Numbered from the stretch's first letter, positions 1-9,125 are shown. The stretch is 31,586 bases of DNA from Moraxella lacunata (GCF_002027545.1 NZ_MXAN01000002.1:1-31586), one strand, 5' to 3'. Translations and numbers: made by a program. Notes: generated by a model from the sequence alone, not told the origin.

Positions 1-98
1 GTAGCTGTTTTTTGCCCCAAAATGCCAGCGACCAATGCCAAAAAGACTGCCAGCGATAACAGCAAACTTTTATAGCGTAAATCTAATAAACCGCCCAT
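1..98 (-). CDS. N-terminal fragment of an unknown membrane protein (cut by window edge)
   Basis: Reading leftward from an ATG at 98-96, the frame stays open to the window edge and gives MGGLLDLRYKSLLLSLAVFL followed by more hydrophobic residues. That is a short cytoplasmic N-terminus and then one membrane segment or uncleaved signal anchor (about residues 10-28). An AAGG lies 6 nt upstream of the ATG, which supports this start. Only 32 residues are visible, so the function cannot be assigned. Confidence 0.55.
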   Translation of the reverse strand, partial: MGGLLDLRYKSLLLSLAVFLALVAGILGQKTA

Positions 99-265
99 AA
101 CCAACCTTATCTATTTGGCACACCGATGATATAACACATCAATGTGCCATGATGAATTTTAAATGCTAATTAAATTATTATTAAACAATCGTTAAACAAT
201 TATTAAAAAATTACTTGATATTAATTTAATAATAATTAAAAATTAAAAATTAATTTATTCTATTT

Positions 266-281
266 TTAGGGCATGCCCTAA
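266..281. repeat. Palindrome resembling a MITE end
   Basis: TTAGGGCATGCCCTAA is a perfect 16-bp palindrome. Its first bases match the TTAGGGC end shared by the elements at 341-404 and 23816-24099. It may be a collapsed or solo pair of ends of the same element family; this is inference. Confidence 0.45.
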
Positions 282-340
282 TGCATGTTAAATAACGTGC
301 CTTAAATCATGGTAAAAACAGATTGCCAAAGCAATGCTTT

Positions 341-404
341 TTAGGGGTGCCTGCCTTTGATATTTGCATTTTATAAAATGTTATCAATGGTAGGCACGCC
401 CTAA
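341..404. mobile_element. Short MITE-like palindromic element, copy 1
   Basis: The 64-bp segment starts TTAGGGGTGCCTGCCTTTGA and ends ATCAATGGTAGGCACGCCCTAA, so its ends are imperfect inverted repeats. The same ends bound the 284-bp element at 23816-24099. A TA sits at each outer boundary (TAGGG...CCCTA), as expected for a Tc1/mariner- or IS630-type target. It has no coding capacity, so it would be non-autonomous. Confidence 0.6.
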
Positions 405-634
405 ACACACCTTAAAATGTTTTAAAGCCCCATTTTTTAACACAAAAGTACACAGCACTTATGGATTTTAGTGTATTGATGTACTTATTTTTCAATAAAC
501 ATCAGCCAAACTGATACAATTACCTATTTTATACCAAAACAGCAAATTATCCTAACATTAATTGACAAATGATACATTTTTGTGTATCAATCAATAACAA
601 AACTGCCCAATCCTGTATGAACACACCCAACAAA

Positions 635-664
635 AAAAACAGTCCATGTGTCTGGACTGTTTTT
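635..664 (-). terminator. Rho-independent terminator of the roadblock/GTPase cluster
   Basis: The 11-bp stem AAAAACAGTCC/GGACTGTTTTT has an 8-nt loop. It sits 15 nt beyond the roadblock stop codon, and on the minus strand a run of eight T residues ends the stem. Confidence 0.8.
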
Positions 665-679
665 ATGACAAGCATTTGC

Positions 680-1120
680 TTATTTGCCGTGATGTTGACC
701 GTCAAGCTCCACCAAACGAGTGGTGGCTTTATTCATGGCGTGCATGATTTGCCCGAGTAGAACCTGCTGTTTGGTAACCACAATCAAAATCATGGGCTGA
801 TTGACATTTGGCACGGCACTAATCATAATTTTGCCATTTTCAGCATCCAAAATCACCGAACGACACCCAGTCAGCTGAGCCTCAGCAGTCAAGGCTTGTA
901 CCAGTGCCAAGATGGATGAACCGACTGCTGAGAGTTTATTGCCATCATAGTTTTTTTGAAAGATAGATGATACTTCAAAACCATCGGTCGATGCCAGTAA
1001 TACACCATCTACGCCTGTGGTAGAATGCACCAACTCATGAAGCACTTCTTTTGAAAGTGTCACAAATTGCTCAGCAGGCTTGACACGATTAGAATCCAAT
1101 TTAAAAGGGCTAAGACTCAT
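680..1120 (-). CDS. Roadblock/LC7 domain protein (MglB-like)
   Basis: This 146-residue protein has the roadblock/LC7 pattern. An N-terminal helix leads into GVDGVLLASTDGF, then an alpha helix with SAVGSSILALVQAL (about residues 64-77), then the beta strands CRSVILDAENGKIMISAV and PMILIVVTKQQVLLG. It has no signal peptide. Roadblock proteins of bacteria usually pair with a small Ras-like GTPase as activator or scaffold (MglB with MglA), and here the neighbouring gene encodes such a GTPase, separated by 47 nt and on the same strand. GGAG 8 nt before the ATG supports the start. A role in cell polarity, motility or surface attachment is inference from MglAB. Confidence 0.8.
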   Translation of the reverse strand: MSLSPFKLDSNRVKPAEQFVTLSKEVLHELVHSTTGVDGVLLASTDGFEVSSIFQKNYDGNKLSAVGSSILALVQALTAEAQLTGCRSVILDAENGKIMISAVPNVNQPMILIVVTKQQVLLGQIMHAMNKATTRLVELDGQHHGK

Positions 1121-1167
1121 TATTTTACTCCAAGATGTTTATTTGTATGTCAGTGTTGTCAAGTGAT

Positions 1168-1695
1168 TTACTCAGACTGTTCTAGGCTAGCGATGATACT
1201 CTCAACGAGTAACAAGACATCTTCACGTTTACGCATGTCCACAGGGAATAGTGGTAAGTTACGCCCAATGCTCGCTAGATAATCACGATAAATGGAGAAT
1301 TCACGCTCGGGCATTTTGTCCACTTGACTGATACCCAACACGATACGACCATCATAAATGCCATCAAAAATCTTTAAATAATGTGCCAAATCTGCCACAG
1401 AATCAGGTGCCGAATGGTCAATCAAAATCACCACGCCCAAAGCACCTTGGGATAGGATGGGCCAAATGAAGTTAAAACGCTCCTGCCCTGGGGTGCCGTA
1501 AAGACCAATACTTGCCCCACCATCAATGGTCAGCTCGCCATAATCCATGCCGACTGTGGTCAAAAGCTTGGCGTTGGTGTCAAGGTCGGTATTCATGACC
1601 TCGGTTGAGACCACAGGAATGTCAGAGAGACTAGAGATGGCCTGGGTCTTACCTGCACCCATAGGGCCACTAAATACAATTTTAAGACGTTGCAT
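1168..1695 (-). CDS. Small Ras/MglA-like GTPase
   Basis: This 175-residue cytosolic protein has the P-loop GPMGAGKT (residues 10-17), a switch I-like TTVGMDYG (46-53) and the G3 motif GTPGQERF (67-74), all clear small-GTPase signatures. The expected G4 motif NKxD is replaced by SQVDK (123-127), so guanine specificity is less certain than for Ras or MglA. It lies between the receiver/winged-helix gene and the roadblock gene, all in one direction, which matches the GTPase-roadblock partnership. AGGTAG 5 nt upstream of the ATG fixes the start. The biological role is unknown; regulation of polarity or type IV pili is possible by analogy with MglA. Confidence 0.8.
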   Translation of the reverse strand: MQRLKIVFSGPMGAGKTQAISSLSDIPVVSTEVMNTDLDTNAKLLTTVGMDYGELTIDGGASIGLYGTPGQERFNFIWPILSQGALGVVILIDHSAPDSVADLAHYLKIFDGIYDGRIVLGISQVDKMPEREFSIYRDYLASIGRNLPLFPVDMRKREDVLLLVESIIASLEQSE

Positions 1696-1800
1696 AAGTG
1701 CTACCTAAATAACTATATTAAATATAAATAACATGAAAATGTAAATAATGATAAATTTATTGTATGATAAAAATACAAACATTGCAATTAGGACATGTCA

Positions 1801-2919
1801 TCACAACCCCAGTTTACGACGCAGACGTGACAAGAAACCGATTTTCTCTTGTTGTTCGGCGGTTTTTGGCTCAGGTCTTGGTTCAGGCTCGCTCACAGGT
1901 GTAGGAGCTGTGACTGTCACTGGTGCCACGGTCGATGTCTGCATGATGGTCGCATTCACGTTTTGGTAGTTATCATCCATCAAATGCTGAGAAAGCAGTA
2001 GCGAGACAATCACTTTTTGGACGATAGGACGACCTAGTCCCGTGCGTGCCACAATCTCATCTACCGTGCGTGCTGTATCTTCTAAGGCAACCATTGTCCG
2101 CAAGATAATGCGTCTGTCGGCATTATTATCAGGCTTTGCCCATGAACGAAGCTGATAGCGGGCATTGCCATCGATGAGTGGTAATAACATCTCAGCATTC
2201 GCCCATGCCATCTGATACAGCCACTGATTCATGTCTATGGCTTGCTTAGGCTCGCCTGCCACACCGCCATACACACGCAGTCGCCATGTCGTCATGTCTG
2301 CCACTTTGGCACTTTTTAGCCATACCAACTGGCGCACCCCATCAATAACAGCCAACACCTCTCCATCTTGGGTCAGCTCAAATAAGGACTTAGGACGAGC
2401 GTGCAACGTCTTAATCAAGTCTATCATGTCATCTAACTTTGATGTGGTAGACTGTGGCGATTGTGCTGTGTAAGCAGTTTGGGCTGACTGGCTGGTTTGA
2501 TTCTCCTGATTGGTTTGGGTGCTTGTTTTGTCAGGCTTACCAGACGTGCTTGATTTTTGATAAGGCAGACCCTTTAATACATCCACTTTTTCATGAAGCC
2601 AGTCATTTAAGGCATTGATTTGTTTTAGGGGTAATACCAGTGAGTCGCCAACGATACCACCATCACCTGTCAGGTTGCGACTGACGTATAAGATGGGTGT
2701 GCGTGGGTGCAATTCTATTAGTTTTTGTACGCTGGCAGAATGTTTAAAATCTTGATTGATGACATATAAATCCACATCATTAACCTGAGCAGATACCCAA
2801 TCCAAAGCCACGTCCAAACGCAATAGGACACGCAAATATCCTTTAAAAGTAATTTGGTCAGCAGGGCTAACACCAACCATGGCAATACGCATCGTATTTT
2901 TGCTATCAGTACTCGTCAT
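1801..2919 (-). CDS. Unknown protein with receiver-like N-terminus and winged-helix C-terminus
   Basis: This 372-residue protein is not assigned to a named gene. Residues 10-120 alternate strands and helices like a response-regulator receiver (MRIAMVGVSP, then VDLYVINQDF, then TPILYVSR), but the usual phospho-acceptor aspartate pattern is degenerate. A Gln/Thr/Ser-rich linker covers about 125-165. A second domain follows, then a winged-helix-like stretch TARTVDEIVARTGLGRPIVQ (near residue 290), a Pro/Glu-rich tail and a basic end. It is the first gene of the cluster with the GTPase and roadblock proteins, 105 nt upstream of the GTPase, and probably an effector or regulator of them (inference). 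Confidence 0.65.
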   Translation of the reverse strand: MTSTDSKNTMRIAMVGVSPADQITFKGYLRVLLRLDVALDWVSAQVNDVDLYVINQDFKHSASVQKLIELHPRTPILYVSRNLTGDGGIVGDSLVLPLKQINALNDWLHEKVDVLKGLPYQKSSTSGKPDKTSTQTNQENQTSQSAQTAYTAQSPQSTTSKLDDMIDLIKTLHARPKSLFELTQDGEVLAVIDGVRQLVWLKSAKVADMTTWRLRVYGGVAGEPKQAIDMNQWLYQMAWANAEMLLPLIDGNARYQLRSWAKPDNNADRRIILRTMVALEDTARTVDEIVARTGLGRPIVQKVIVSLLLSQHLMDDNYQNVNATIMQTSTVAPVTVTAPTPVSEPEPRPEPKTAEQQEKIGFLSRLRRKLGL

Positions 2920-3700
2920 GATTTACTCTCAACCAAAGCAATTGCTTGGAGATTATTAGTCTAAATTGCCTAACGCCATTGTCCTGATATTTTTTGATAA
3001 AGAAAATATCTGCTTAATTTTATAAGTAACCCGATACACCATAAATCAATATTTGATTTATGTTTTTCTTTTATCCCAATATCACATTTAATTAATACGA
3101 CCATTGGTGATAATTGTTGATTTTAAATAAAATTTTAAAAATTCGGTCAGAAAATTTTAAAATTTAATAAAATACCATTATCTAATATCATGTTAAAAAA
3201 TTTGGTATGGCAGTTAGAATGAGTGCTTTATTTTTTATTTAAAATGATGTCGCTTCATGATACAAATGAGAGTAATTATCGATAAGTTATAAAATTTATC
3301 AAAAATTCGTTATCGCTATTGATTAGCATTTGATAAAAAATTAATTTTAATCAACAAATTACCAAAGTCAGGCACATTTAACGGCTATTTTGACATGATA
3401 TCACGCCAAAACATTAATTTTAAATAATAACAGAGATAAAACAGCAAATTTAGGTTGTTAATTTGCTGATTCTATTTTATAACATAATTTGGTTTACGGC
3501 TATACCAAACAGTAAAAATATTTTACCATTGAGCAATATTTTTATACCCATAAAAATATTATGGGTATAAATTAAGTATGTTTTGTGTATTATTTGGGCA
3601 AATTGATGATTTTATGGACACATTTATCCATTTTATCAATTTGATGAAATGTTATTATTTAACATTTTAAATGTCATGCATTAATAACATTTATTTAAAT
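2920..3700. other. 780-nt gene-free AT-rich region
   Basis: No open frame with plausible composition is present on either strand. The sequence is dominated by A/T tracts with repeated AATTTTAAAA-like words. The only strong structure is the hairpin at 3541-3571. The right part is downstream of the DUF4230 gene and the left part is upstream of the receiver-like gene, so promoters may lie here, but none stands out. Confidence 0.5.
3541..3571. repeat. 13-bp perfect inverted repeat
   Basis: TTTATACCCATAA and TTATGGGTATAAA are exact reverse complements separated by 5 nt (AAATA). The hairpin lies 130 nt past the DUF4230 stop codon. There is no adjoining T run of terminator quality, so a protein-binding site is equally possible. 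Confidence 0.6.
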
Positions 3701-4360
3701 TCAACACGCCCCCACATCGCCATTGACCACCACAGTCGCCCCTGTCAAGGCAAATAAGCCCTTGATTTGTTCGGTGGCGTTATCGGTGGCAAGGGTCATG
3801 ATGTCGCCTTGGCACGCTTTTTTTAGTACTTCGGCTTTGGCGGATGTTTGGGCTTGATTTAAAATCTCAGGGTCGTTATCCACCACGCCAAACAGCCCTG
3901 TTTTCCAGTCATAGACCTGTATGTCATCAAGGAACACCTCAAACACCTGCGATGGCGGGAGCGTTACCGTGATGTTGGCGTGTGGGGCGACTTTTGGGTC
4001 GGTCTGGGGGTCAAAGGTAACTTGCACGTTGTCCGCCGTGATTTTACCCAAATCCACGCCTGCCAAAACCCGCCCACGAGCAACAAACAGCCCCTTTTGT
4101 TCGTCCTGCCATAGCTTGTACCAATTGCCTTCTTTTTGGGCGGTGATGACCGTGTCCACGCCAAAAGCAACGGTATTTAGGCGAGCCATTTTTTGGATTT
4201 CGGTAACAACACCGTCTCGGCTAATGGCGGATACGGCAGGCTCTTCGGTCAATTTTAACGTCCAAAAAACTGCCAAAAATGCAATCATTGCCATGACCGC
4301 CACGATACAAAATAGGGTGAATTTATTGGCTTTTTTGGATTTTGGGGTTGATATGCTCAT
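3701..4360 (-). CDS. DUF4230 family membrane-anchored protein
   Basis: This 219-residue protein has a basic N-terminus, one membrane segment (about residues 15-36, FTLFCIVAVMAMIAFLAVFW) and a large extracytoplasmic domain. The domain carries features I associate with DUF4230: EIQKMARLNTV..., a central RGRVLAGVDLGKI strand pair, the ITVTLPPSQVF strand and an Ala/Lys-rich helix (LNQAQTSAKAEVL) near the C-terminus. The biochemical role of the family is not known to me. It is divergently transcribed from proS across a 323-nt gap. Confidence 0.7.
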   Translation of the reverse strand: MSISTPKSKKANKFTLFCIVAVMAMIAFLAVFWTLKLTEEPAVSAISRDGVVTEIQKMARLNTVAFGVDTVITAQKEGNWYKLWQDEQKGLFVARGRVLAGVDLGKITADNVQVTFDPQTDPKVAPHANITVTLPPSQVFEVFLDDIQVYDWKTGLFGVVDNDPEILNQAQTSAKAEVLKKACQGDIMTLATDNATEQIKGLFALTGATVVVNGDVGAC

Positions 4361-4683
4361 GTGTCTCCTTAAGATTGGATGGAGTAAAATGAAAGAGAAA
4401 GATTGATAAGTTGGATCATCATAGCACTTTATGGGAATAAATTTTTAAAATTTTTATAAAAAGACTTGCACAGTTACCAAAGTTTACTTTAATATAATAC
4501 GTTTTTACTAAATTTAAGATTTGGGATTGTTTAACCAAGAGATATTGTAAAAAATTTGGATGCGTAAGAGCAATGTATTCGCTCAAAAAATCAATGCGTT
4601 TACAGGGCAAATGTGATTTACCCCTACAAATCTGCCCAAAGCATGACAATCCACAATACCAAACACCAATCAGCGAGAATTTT
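4361..4683. other. Divergent intergenic region between the DUF4230 gene and proS
   Basis: This 323-nt stretch separates two divergent start codons and so must contain both promoters. It includes a short palindromic repeat at 4605-4630 that also occurs at 24159-24183. No gene is supported. An in-frame upstream extension of proS (from 4573) runs through the repeat and is rejected. Confidence 0.5.
4605..4630 (-). repeat. Short palindromic dispersed repeat, copy A
   Basis: Read on the minus strand the copy is TTTGTAGGGGTAAATCACAT followed by TTGCCC. It matches TTGTAGGGGCAAATCATATT plus CGCCC at 24159-24183, with a few differences. The core GGG(C/T)AAAT...ATT(T/C)GCCC is an inverted repeat. It lies in the leader region of proS. 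Confidence 0.6.
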
Positions 4684-6411
4684 ATGAAAGCCAGTCAATT
4701 CACCCTAGCCACCCTTCGCAACACCCCAAGCGATGCCGACATCATCTCTGCCCAGCTTATGATAAAAGCAGGACTTATTCGCAAACTTGCCTCAGGCTTG
4801 TATGTGTGGATGCCAACAGGCTTGCGTGTGCTAAAACGAGTGGAAAAAATCGTCCGTGAAGAGATGGAACGCATCAGTGCCCAAGAGCTACTTATGCCCG
4901 TCACCCAACCTGGCGAACTGTGGCAAGAGAGTGGGCGTTGGGAAGATTATGGGGCGGAGCTACTTCGCTTTAAAGACCGCCATAGCCGTGATTTTGTGCT
5001 AGGACCTACCCACGAAGAAGTCATCACCGACATCGCTCGTGGCGAATTAAAAAGCTACAAACAGCTCCCTGCCACTTATTATCAAATCCAAACCAAATTC
5101 CGTGATGAGATTCGCCCACGTTTTGGGGTGATGAGAGCAAGGGAATTTACCATGAAAGACGCCTATTCTTTTCATATTGATAAAGACAGCCTTGCCAAGA
5201 CTTATCAAGACTTTTATGAAGCCTACACTCGCATTTTTACCCGTTTGGGGCTTGATTTTAGGGCGGTGCAAGCGGACACGGGGTCTATTGGCGGATTTGC
5301 CAGTCATGAATTTCACGTCCTAGCCGACAGCGGAGAAGACGACATCGCATTTAGCACCGAGTCGGATTATTCAGCCAACGTAGAGCTTGCCGAAGCCGTC
5401 TGCACCGCCACACGCCAGCCCCCAAGTGAGCCACGCACGGACGTAGATACGCCAAATATGCCCACTTGTGAAGAAGTGGCAGAGCATTTGGGCATTGAGC
5501 TATCACGCACGGTAAAAACGCTCATCGTCAAAGGCTCGTATTCAGAAGACACGCCCGATATGCCAAAACTTGTCGCCCTTGTGTTGCGTGGCGACCACAC
5601 CCTAAACGAGCTAAAAGCGGAGAAGTTGCCCCAAATCAAAGCACCGCTAGAAATGGCAAGCGAAGATGAGATGAAAGAAGCAGGTCTCATCAAAGGCTAT
5701 ATCAGCGTGGACTTGGCAAAATATGGCATACCTGTCATCGCTGATAGAAGTGCGTCCGTCATGGCGGATTTTGTGAGTGGGGCAAATGTAGCAGACAAAC
5801 ACACAAAAGGCATGAACTGGGAGCGTGATGCGGTCTATGCAGAGGTTGCCGACATTCGCAACGTGGTGGACGGCGACCCAAGCCCTGACGGTAAAGGCGT
5901 GCTACAAATCAAGCGTGGCATTGAAGTGGGGCATATCTTTCAGCTTGGCGATAAATACTCGCACGCCCTAAACTGTGCCGTCCTTGGTAAAGAAGGCAAG
6001 CCAGTTACGCTCATGATGGGCTGTTATGGCATTGGGGTTAGTCGTATCATTTCGGCAAGCCTAGAACAAAACCACGACGACAAGGGCTGTCTGTGGGCGG
6101 ACACGCCAGACCCTACCGACAACATCGCCCCATTCTATGTGGCGGTCGTTCCCATGAAATCCAAAGACGGCTCGGCAGAAGCCAAAGCGGACGAGCTGTA
6201 TAGCACCCTAAAAGACAAAGGCGTAAACGTCCTATTAGACGACAGAGACGAGCGGGCGGGCGTGAAATTTGCCGATTTGGAGCTTATCGGTATCCCACAC
6301 CGCATTGTCGTGTCCGAGCGTAACTTGGCAGAAGGCAAATACGAATACGCCAAGCGTGGGTGTGGTGATAAAGAGCTGTTAGGGCTTGATGAGCTGTTGG
6401 CGAAGTTTTAA
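4684..6411 (+). CDS. proS: Proline--tRNA ligase
   Basis: This is a class II aminoacyl-tRNA synthetase that charges tRNA-Pro in the cytosol. It has 575 residues, the usual length for bacterial-type ProRS with the inserted editing domain. Visible motifs are GPTHEE (108-113), motif 2 FRDEIRPR (139-146) followed by [16 protein letters not shown], the YbaK-like editing insertion (about 225-395) and motif 3 [10 protein letters not shown] (446-455). A C-terminal anticodon-binding domain ends the protein. The ATG at 4684 gives the canonical N-terminus [20 protein letters not shown]. The frame is open upstream to 4573, but those 37 residues do not resemble ProRS and are encoded partly by a dispersed repeat. 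Confidence 0.96.
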   Translation: MKASQFTLATLRNTPSDADIISAQLMIKAGLIRKLASGLYVWMPTGLRVLKRVEKIVREEMERISAQELLMPVTQPGELWQESGRWEDYGAELLRFKDRHSRDFVLGPTHEEVITDIARGELKSYKQLPATYYQIQTKFRDEIRPRFGVMRAREFTMKDAYSFHIDKDSLAKTYQDFYEAYTRIFTRLGLDFRAVQADTGSIGGFASHEFHVLADSGEDDIAFSTESDYSANVELAEAVCTATRQPPSEPRTDVDTPNMPTCEEVAEHLGIELSRTVKTLIVKGSYSEDTPDMPKLVALVLRGDHTLNELKAEKLPQIKAPLEMASEDEMKEAGLIKGYISVDLAKYGIPVIADRSASVMADFVSGANVADKHTKGMNWERDAVYAEVADIRNVVDGDPSPDGKGVLQIKRGIEVGHIFQLGDKYSHALNCAVLGKEGKPVTLMMGCYGIGVSRIISASLEQNHDDKGCLWADTPDPTDNIAPFYVAVVPMKSKDGSAEAKADELYSTLKDKGVNVLLDDRDERAGVKFADLELIGIPHRIVVSERNLAEGKYEYAKRGCGDKELLGLDELLAKF

Positions 6412-6452
6412 AGAAACAATCATTATAACTTTTTATACAAAAATAACTCATC

Positions 6453-6490
6453 ATTGGCTTGGTGTTGTTATATAATAAGACCAAGCCAAT
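6453..6490 (+). promoter_or_regulatory. Promoter candidate with -10 inside an inverted repeat
   Basis: An 11-bp perfect inverted repeat, ATTGGCTTGGT (6453-6463) and ACCAAGCCAAT (6480-6490), encloses a consensus TATAAT at 6471-6476. The start codon of the PepSY-like gene is 36 nt further on. The arrangement fits a promoter covered by a dimeric operator, but could also be a terminator for proS 42 nt upstream. No good -35 was found. Confidence 0.45.
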
Positions 6491-6525
6491 TAGGCTCATT
6501 ACAACTCATTACATAGAGAAATATC

Positions 6526-6830
6526 ATGAAAATTACAAAAGCCCTAGCCATTGCCCTAGCCTTGACCACTGCAAGTATCGGCATGGCTCACGCAGACGAT
6601 AACCATCTAGAACGCACCGCTTATCAAGACCCAACAGTCCATCAAAACCTTGAAAAAGCTCGCACCATCATCGAAGCACAAGGCTACCAAATCACCGATA
6701 AGCTAGAAATCGATGAGAAGCGTGGTAAGCTATATGTCAAAACCGAAGCCATCAAAAACGGCAAAAATATGACATTCGCCTAGATTATCCCAACTTAAAA
6801 AATCTGCAGGCCAAACTTGATAGAGACTAA
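6526..6830 (+). pseudogene. Small secreted PepSY-like protein, frameshifted
   Basis: The first 85 codons give a signal peptide (MKITKALAIALALTTASIGM, cleavage after AHA) and a PepSY-like repeat with KARTIIEAQGYQITDKLEID, RGKLYVKTEAIKNGK. That frame stops at TAG 6781. Shifting frame after the A5 run at 6763-6767 continues as YDIRLDYPNLKNLQAKLDRD and stops at TAA 6828, which restores the usual family ending. One extra A in the run (GGC AAA AAA TAT GAC) would give a 101-residue intact protein. The loss is therefore a one-base slip in a homopolymer: a real mutation, a phase switch or a sequencing error. A terminator follows 4 nt later. Confidence 0.8.
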
Positions 6831-6834
6831 AACC

Positions 6835-6862
6835 AAAAGCCCTGTATTTGCAGGGCTTTTTT
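6835..6862 (+). terminator. Rho-independent terminator after the PepSY-like gene
   Basis: The stem AAAAGCCCTG/CAGGGCTTTT with loop TATTTG is followed by further T residues. Its position 4 nt after the restored stop codon at 6828-6830 supports the longer, unshifted version of that gene. Confidence 0.88.
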
Positions 6863-6977
6863 ATGCCCAGCCCAAGTCATTCCTAATCAAGCCCCGCAAT
6901 CACTGCCTTTTATCCATAACTATTCTTGATTTTTTAAATCACTTTGCGTAAGATAAAGTTTTTTATCAGGAGACATC

Positions 6978-9125
6978 ATGGAACGCCGTCAATTTTTACA
7001 ACTTAGCTTAGGAACCGCTCTTGCCATGAGCCTACCCAAATTTGGCATGGCACACCCCCTACCCTTAGATTTGCCCACCACCTTACAAGACAACCCCCTA
7101 CTACACTTTGACGGCTTGCCCAACTTTGGGGCGGTTGAGATTTCGCACATCACGCCTGCCATTGACTTTTTATTAAAACACAACAAAGACGTGGTCAAGC
7201 GTGTCTGTGCCCAAAAAAGTATCACATGGGACAACTTCTACGCCCCGATAGAAGATGCCCAAAACAAACTAGACCGTGTGTGGGGCGTGGTCGCTCACTT
7301 GCATTCGATCAAAAACTCAGATGCCCTGCGAGCGGTGTACCAAGACATCACCAAAAGCACAAGCGACTATGAATCGTGGTTTGGCATGTATCGCCCTTTA
7401 TACGAAGGCTTTAAAAAACTCGCCAAAAGCGATGAGTTCAAAACCTACACCCAAGCCCAACAAAAAGCGATAAACGATGCCTTGCTGGATTTTAAACTAT
7501 CAGGCGTGGCATTGACAGGCGACAAAGCCAAACGCTACACCCAAGTGGTCGCTCGCTTGTCTGAACTATCCACCCAATTTAGCAACAACGTGCTAGATGC
7601 CGACATGGGTTGGGAGCTTGTCATTGACGACAAAGCCAAGCTATCAGGACTTAGCGACATCGCCCTACAAAAAGCAGAACAATCCGCCAAATCCAAAAAC
7701 AAAACGGGCTACCGTTTTGGGCTAAACGTGCCAAGCTATCTGGCAATCACCACCTACGCCGATGACAGAGAGCTACGCAAGCAAATGTACGAAGCCTATC
7801 GCACTCGTGCATCCGACAAAGGTCAAAATGCTGGCAAATGGGACAACACCCCCATCATCAACGAACTTATTGATTTGCGGTTGGAACTTGCCCAACTGCT
7901 CGGCTACAAAAATTACGCCCAATATGTGCTTGCCAAACGCATGGCAAAAGACACCGATGAAGTGCTTGGCTTTTTAAAAGATTTACTTGCCAAAACTCGC
8001 CCCACCGCCAAAAAACAAATGCAGGACTTACAAAAATACGGACGTGATATTGGTGTATTGGGTCAAGATGATAAGATTGAGCCGTGGGATTTTGCTTATT
8101 TGTCTGAAAAACAAAAGCAAGCACTTTATAACATTGACAAAGAAGCCCTGCGGGTGTATTTTCCTGTGGATAAAGTGTTGGGCGGTATGTTTGAAGTTAC
8201 TCGCCGTCTGTTTGGCGTGGACGTGCGTGAAAAAACAGGCGTGTCCTTGCCCCACCCCGACACTCGCTTTTTTGAGCTGTATCAAGACGACAAACACATC
8301 GCATCATTCTATCTGGATTTGTTCGCCCGTGAAAACAAGCGTGGCGGTGCGTGGCATAGCGGAGCGGTTGGGCATTTTAAAAAATCCACTGGCGACACCC
8401 AAAAACCTGTCTCCATGCTCGTGTGTAACTTTGGCGGAGCAACTGGCGATAAACCTGCCTTGCTACTACATAGCGAAGTAGAAACGCTGTTTCATGAGTT
8501 TGGGCATGGCTTACATCACATGCTCACACAGGTGGACGTGCTTGCCCTGTCGGGTACTCGTGTGCCAAGAGATGCGGTAGAGTTCCCAAGCCAAATGCTA
8601 GAAAACTGGACATGGGATAAAGACGTGCTTGCCCTTATCTCGGCTCATTATGAGACAGGCGAACCTATTCCTATGGACATGGTTCAAAAAATGCAAACCG
8701 CCAAAAACTACCTATCGGCGACTTCTATCGTCCGTCAGTTAGAGTACGCCCTATTTGATTTTCGTTTGCACGTTGAGCATAAGCAAGGCGACAAAAAGAC
8801 ACTTTCTCGTCTGCGTGATGACATCCGCCAAAACGTCTCGGTACTCGGTGAACCTGACTGGGTGCGGATGGCTCACAGTTTTAACCATATTTTTTCAGGC
8901 GGTTATTCGGCAGGGTATTATAGCTATCTGTGGTCGGAAGTGCTGGCAAGCGATGCCTTTACTCGCTTTGACAAAGAAGGACTGCTTAAACGACAAACAG
9001 GGCAAGATTTTGTCAATGCCATTTTATCCCAAGGCGGTGCGGATGAGCCGATGAAGCTGTTTGAGCAGTTTATGGGTCGCAAACCCCAAAACGATGCTCT
9101 GTTAAAGGCTCATGGGATTAGCTGA
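6978..9125 (+). CDS. M3 family zinc oligopeptidase with Tat-type signal
   Basis: This 715-residue peptidase belongs to family M3 (oligopeptidase A/PrlC and Dcp group), which degrades short peptides. The zinc site is visible as HEFGH (506-510) with the third ligand probably E535 in DAVEFPSQ. GGATGDKPALLLHSEVETLF precedes it as is usual for the family. The N-terminus MERRQFLQLSLGTALAMSLP has twin arginines, a hydrophobic stretch and a likely Ala-x-Ala-type cleavage region near GMAHP. This predicts export by the Tat route, whereas PrlC is cytosolic. GGAG 8 nt upstream of the ATG supports the start. A bidirectional terminator follows. Confidence 0.88.
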   Translation: MERRQFLQLSLGTALAMSLPKFGMAHPLPLDLPTTLQDNPLLHFDGLPNFGAVEISHITPAIDFLLKHNKDVVKRVCAQKSITWDNFYAPIEDAQNKLDRVWGVVAHLHSIKNSDALRAVYQDITKSTSDYESWFGMYRPLYEGFKKLAKSDEFKTYTQAQQKAINDALLDFKLSGVALTGDKAKRYTQVVARLSELSTQFSNNVLDADMGWELVIDDKAKLSGLSDIALQKAEQSAKSKNKTGYRFGLNVPSYLAITTYADDRELRKQMYEAYRTRASDKGQNAGKWDNTPIINELIDLRLELAQLLGYKNYAQYVLAKRMAKDTDEVLGFLKDLLAKTRPTAKKQMQDLQKYGRDIGVLGQDDKIEPWDFAYLSEKQKQALYNIDKEALRVYFPVDKVLGGMFEVTRRLFGVDVREKTGVSLPHPDTRFFELYQDDKHIASFYLDLFARENKRGGAWHSGAVGHFKKSTGDTQKPVSMLVCNFGGATGDKPALLLHSEVETLFHEFGHGLHHMLTQVDVLALSGTRVPRDAVEFPSQMLENWTWDKDVLALISAHYETGEPIPMDMVQKMQTAKNYLSATSIVRQLEYALFDFRLHVEHKQGDKKTLSRLRDDIRQNVSVLGEPDWVRMAHSFNHIFSGGYSAGYYSYLWSEVLASDAFTRFDKEGLLKRQTGQDFVNAILSQGGADEPMKLFEQFMGRKPQNDALLKAHGIS

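Larger units (their letters stand above)
99..679. other. Gene-free AT-rich stretch
   Basis: No convincing coding region is seen between the partial gene and the roadblock gene. The interval holds an AT-only tract (about 170-265), a 16-bp palindrome TTAGGGCATGCCCTAA (266-281), a 64-bp MITE-like hairpin (341-404) and the terminator of the roadblock operon (635-664). The small open frame at 569-760 runs through that terminator and is rejected. Confidence 0.6.

Noticed and set aside
4573..4683. Upstream in-frame extension of proS (37 residues)
   Set aside because: It runs through a dispersed palindromic repeat, lacks similarity to ProRS, and the ATG at 4684 gives the standard N-terminus.
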